A stretch of DNA of 64,000 bases. Origin: Aldehydirespirator sp965220485. GTDB taxonomy: Bacteria; Actinomycetota; Acidimicrobiia; Acidimicrobiales; Aldehydirespiratoraceae. The notes beneath the pieces are model-generated. The model searched no databases, was not told the DNA's origin, and saw nothing but the letters and a program-made list of their open reading frames with translations. The position numbers and the translations under genes are program-made. Where the stretch lies: contig OZ244832.1 in assembly GCA_965220485.1 (NCBI GenBank), positions 1,674,001 through 1,738,000 of the forward strand. The letters run 5' to 3'. This document shows positions 62,901 through 64,000 of the stretch, piece after piece; positions within the stretch are counted from its first letter, which is position 1; each line of letters starts with the position of its first letter.

Positions 62901-64000
62901 ACCTCCGCCGACGGCAGCGACGCCGCAGAAGACCCCGCAGAGTTCTGCGCCGTCACCGTGAACGTGTAGGCAGTGCCGTTGTCGAGCCCGATGACCATGC
63001 AAGAAGTCGCCCCCGACGTGGTGCACGTCGCCCCGCCCGGCGAGGCAGTCACCGTATAACCCGTGATCGCAGAACTCCCAGTGGACGAAGGCCACCGCCA
63101 CGACACCACCACCGAACCGTCCCCAGCCCGAGCACTAACTCCGGTGGGCGCGCCAGGAACCGTCATCCCCGGCGACAGAGAAGTATCGACATCACCAAAA
63201 GACCGGTCCAAACTCCCGCCCGCACTCAAACGCACCACCGCAAAATCCGAATCAGTGTCATCGCCGTCGAAAGACTCCCCAGCCACAACGATCTTTCCGT
63301 CAGACTGCAACGCCACCTGCGCTTCGGGCTCGTCGCCGAAGCCGTAGTCAACGATTATCCCCGGGAAGGCGATACCGTTGGTGTCTAAGCCGGTGTCGAG
63401 ACCGCCATCAGAGCTGTAGCGAACAACCGCGAGGCGCCCACCGGCCAAGAACTGGTGGCCATAGCCAGCTACGATGATCCTCCCGGTTGAGTCCAACACG
63501 ACCGACGATGCATGGTCCCGACTGTCTTGGCCTTCGCCGCTGAAGTCGCCTGCTGCAATTAGATTCGTGGTGGTCTTGCCGTCGGTGTCGAAGCTGGTGT
63601 CCAAGCTGCCATTGGAGTTGTAGCGCACCACCGCGAAATCGCCGCCGTCACCGCTTCCGGCGACGACGATCTTGCCGTCGGACTGCAGCGCGACGGCCGA
63701 CGCTTCATCGATGCTGCTGGTGCCGATGTCTGTGGTGGTCTTGCCGTCAGTGTCGAAGCTCGTGTCCAAGCTGCCATTGGAGTTGTAGCGCACCACCACG
63801 AAATCGCCGCCGTCACCGCTTCCGGCGACGAAGCTGCGTCCGGCGACGACGATCTTGCCGTCCGATTGCAGCGCGACGGCCGACGCTTCATCGATGCTGC
63901 TGGTGCCGATGTCTGTGGTGGTCTTGCCGTCAGTGTCGAAGCTCGTGTCCAAGTTGCCATTGGAGTTGTAGCGCACCACCGCGAAATCGCTGCCGCTGGT
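59924..64000 (-). CDS. giant surface protein: delta-60 repeats, nine or so FN3 domains, SLH-like end (partial)
   Basis: At least 1358 residues; the frame is open to the window edge, so the N-terminus is missing. The visible part starts with delta-60 beta-propeller-like repeats (VALQSDGKIVVAG), then about nine FN3 domains of ~90 residues (each with a GTAYTFTVTA-type strand and Cys pair such as CTVTGL). A Gly-rich linker (SGGGGGGGGAPEPEPEPV) precedes three SLH-like repeats with TRAQMAVFL and CNP...YCPDDPVTRSQM. The end resembles the SLH parts of the proteins at 0.3 and 24 kb. Probably a long cell-surface or adhesin-like protein. Confidence 0.85.
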   Translation of the reverse strand, partial: TSGSDFAVVRYNSNGNLDTSFDTDGKTTTDIGTSSIDEASAVALQSDGKIVVAGRSFVAGSGDGGDFVVVRYNSNGSLDTSFDTDGKTTTDIGTSSIDEASAVALQSDGKIVVAGSGDGGDFAVVRYNSNGSLDTSFDTDGKTTTNLIAAGDFSGEGQDSRDHASSVVLDSTGRIIVAGYGHQFLAGGRLAVVRYSSDGGLDTGLDTNGIAFPGIIVDYGFGDEPEAQVALQSDGKIVVAGESFDGDDTDSDFAVVRLSAGGSLDRSFGDVDTSLSPGMTVPGAPTGVSARAGDGSVVVSWRWPSSTGSSAITGYTVTASPGGATCTTSGATSCMVIGLDNGTAYTFTVTAQNSAGSSAASLPSAEVTPRTVPDAPTAVSAVPGNALALVSWQAPGFDGGSDVTGYRATASPGGRSCTSADAAVASCTVTGLANGTAYTFTVTASNVAGSSAASAASAAVVPKAVPATPGRVSVEPEHESVVVSWRVPVSDGGSEITGYEAVADPGGLTCTASDPAATTCTITGLDNGTAYTVTVTASNAAGPSPPSAPAGPVTPRTVPDAPVSVTATEYEDGQSRIEWRAPGYDGGAAISGYEAVSDPGGHSCTTDDAAATACTVTGLTNGASYMFTVTAGNEAGASAASAPSLEVTPAGAPDAPGGVTATSVGGGSLEVSWTEPADTGGPGIVSYEATAEPGGQACAAFSATDCTITGLARGRAYEVTVTAENGARRTSPASSPVNAVVPADAPGAPHNVRATGGNGDARVSWAAPADAGADDAIIVGYTATAAAVGQTEDPHTCTAAGGTACTITGLTNGITYEITVVAENSYGLVSPASSPAASVSPQAPIGAPDAPSGVTATVEDDTATIAWTVPTASAGAPPGSGVLVYAGREDRAAARLQAPDPVTSYEVSASPGPGRCTAAATETSCTITGLAPGVAYTFIVIANNNAGPSTASQPSRPASVTAAAPGVPAITQATPGGGWALVQWAAPASDGGAAIVGYTATSAPSGRTCTASAAQRWCRIEGLANGAHTLTVTARNARGASEPSQPTAEVWVTAPTAVRAEPADPPGAGEVTVTWTAPDTSASTITITGYAATSSPGQRTCTAAAADTTCTVTGLVNDRVYTFTVTAERSDGLKAASAPSNRTTPKAVVAPPRRRSGGGGGGGGAPEPEPEPVSFSDVAPDDWHAPYVEHIARLGVTTGYPDGSYRPTQPITRAQMAVFLVRALDLDPVDKLAGRFDDVDLEAWYAPYIERIARLGISVGCNPRGTDYCPDDPVTRSQMALFLQRAFKLPDADNDAPTFEDIDTDHYAYNAVEAISAADITTGCNTDPPLYCGPRHVTRAQMAAFLSRVLTRLGNHAS
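63601..64000. repeat. near-identical delta-60 repeat units
   Basis: The anchor CCAAGYTGCCATTGGAGTTG occurs at 63601, 63766 and 63949, so units are 165 and 183 bp (55 and 61 residues). Adjacent units are almost identical in DNA, and the longer one has an extra six codons (RSFVAG-type). This indicates recent duplication in frame. More units probably lie beyond the window. Confidence 0.75.

Overview
The window is high-GC (roughly 65-70%) bacterial DNA, densely coding, with many GTG starts and four-base GTGA/ATGA start-stop overlaps. The gene set points to an actinomycete: two proteins or remnants with the WYTDPED (DUF2510) N-terminus, a class II DAHP synthase, SufU-type Fe-S assembly, a UvrD helicase with an HRDC end, an rsfS/LytR_C/nadD cluster, and actinobacterial PHO boxes. 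Three large secreted proteins end or begin in cysteine-containing SLH-like repeats, which together with the rest suggests class Acidimicrobiia or a close relative. This placement is inference from gene content; no rRNA or tRNA gene was recognised.

Layout. 0.1-8.8 kb: a secreted SLH/CAP protein, then a phosphate regulon (PHO boxes, pstS, pstC, pstA, pstB, phoU, sensor kinase). 8.8-11.5 kb: nucleotidyltransferase remnant, MNT-HEPN fusion, alpha/beta hydrolase. 11.5-14.0 kb: a mosaic of 99-bp elements and an IS1182-type insertion sequence joined end to end at CTAG tetranucleotides. 14-19.9 kb: membrane protein, acyl-CoA dehydrogenase, first suf locus (sufC, sufS, sufU) and a DUF2510 membrane protein. 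19.9-24 kb: UvrD-like helicase, folP-like gene, DUF2510 remnant, pterin dehydratase. 24-31 kb: a giant S8 protease and its separately encoded propeptide-like lipoprotein. 31-39.4 kb: second suf locus on the minus strand (sufB with an intein, a toxin-antitoxin pair, sufD, Rieske protein, second sufC), then a gamma carbonic anhydrase-like protein and a flavin reductase. 39.5-41.6 kb: an operon with a UGSC-family selenoprotein read through an in-frame TGA. 41.8-43.6 kb: a restriction-modification pair whose endonuclease carries an amber codon. 43.7-44.5 kb: decayed genes. 44.6-52.8 kb: housekeeping genes (eIF2B-like protein, thioredoxin-like protein, class I fumarase, rsfS, LytR_C protein, nadD, sigma factor, aroG). 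53.1-57.5 kb: a possible defence cassette (PHP-ATPase, AlbA_2 protein, nearby XRE regulator). 57.6-58.5 kb: a chimeric pseudogene junction. 58.6-64 kb: Fic protein and a giant FN3/SLH surface protein that runs off the window.

How it works together. The pst genes form one phosphate-uptake unit, probably under PhoP-type control through the direct repeats ahead of pstS. The two suf loci together supply a complete SufBCD-SufS-SufU pathway, split over about 14 kb and carrying a second SufC. The protease and the propeptide-like lipoprotein are translationally coupled and probably act as one secreted unit.

Repeats are the other main character of the window. One dispersed intergenic family (six loci, two with 43/44-bp tandem arrays), a 77-bp inverted-repeat element (two copies), the CTAG-linked 99-bp elements, and several minisatellites (15, 31, 38 bp) sit between or inside genes. 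The most notable single items are the TGA-containing UGSC selenoprotein with a hairpin just downstream, the CTAG mosaic, and the triplicated start cassette between sufC and sufS.
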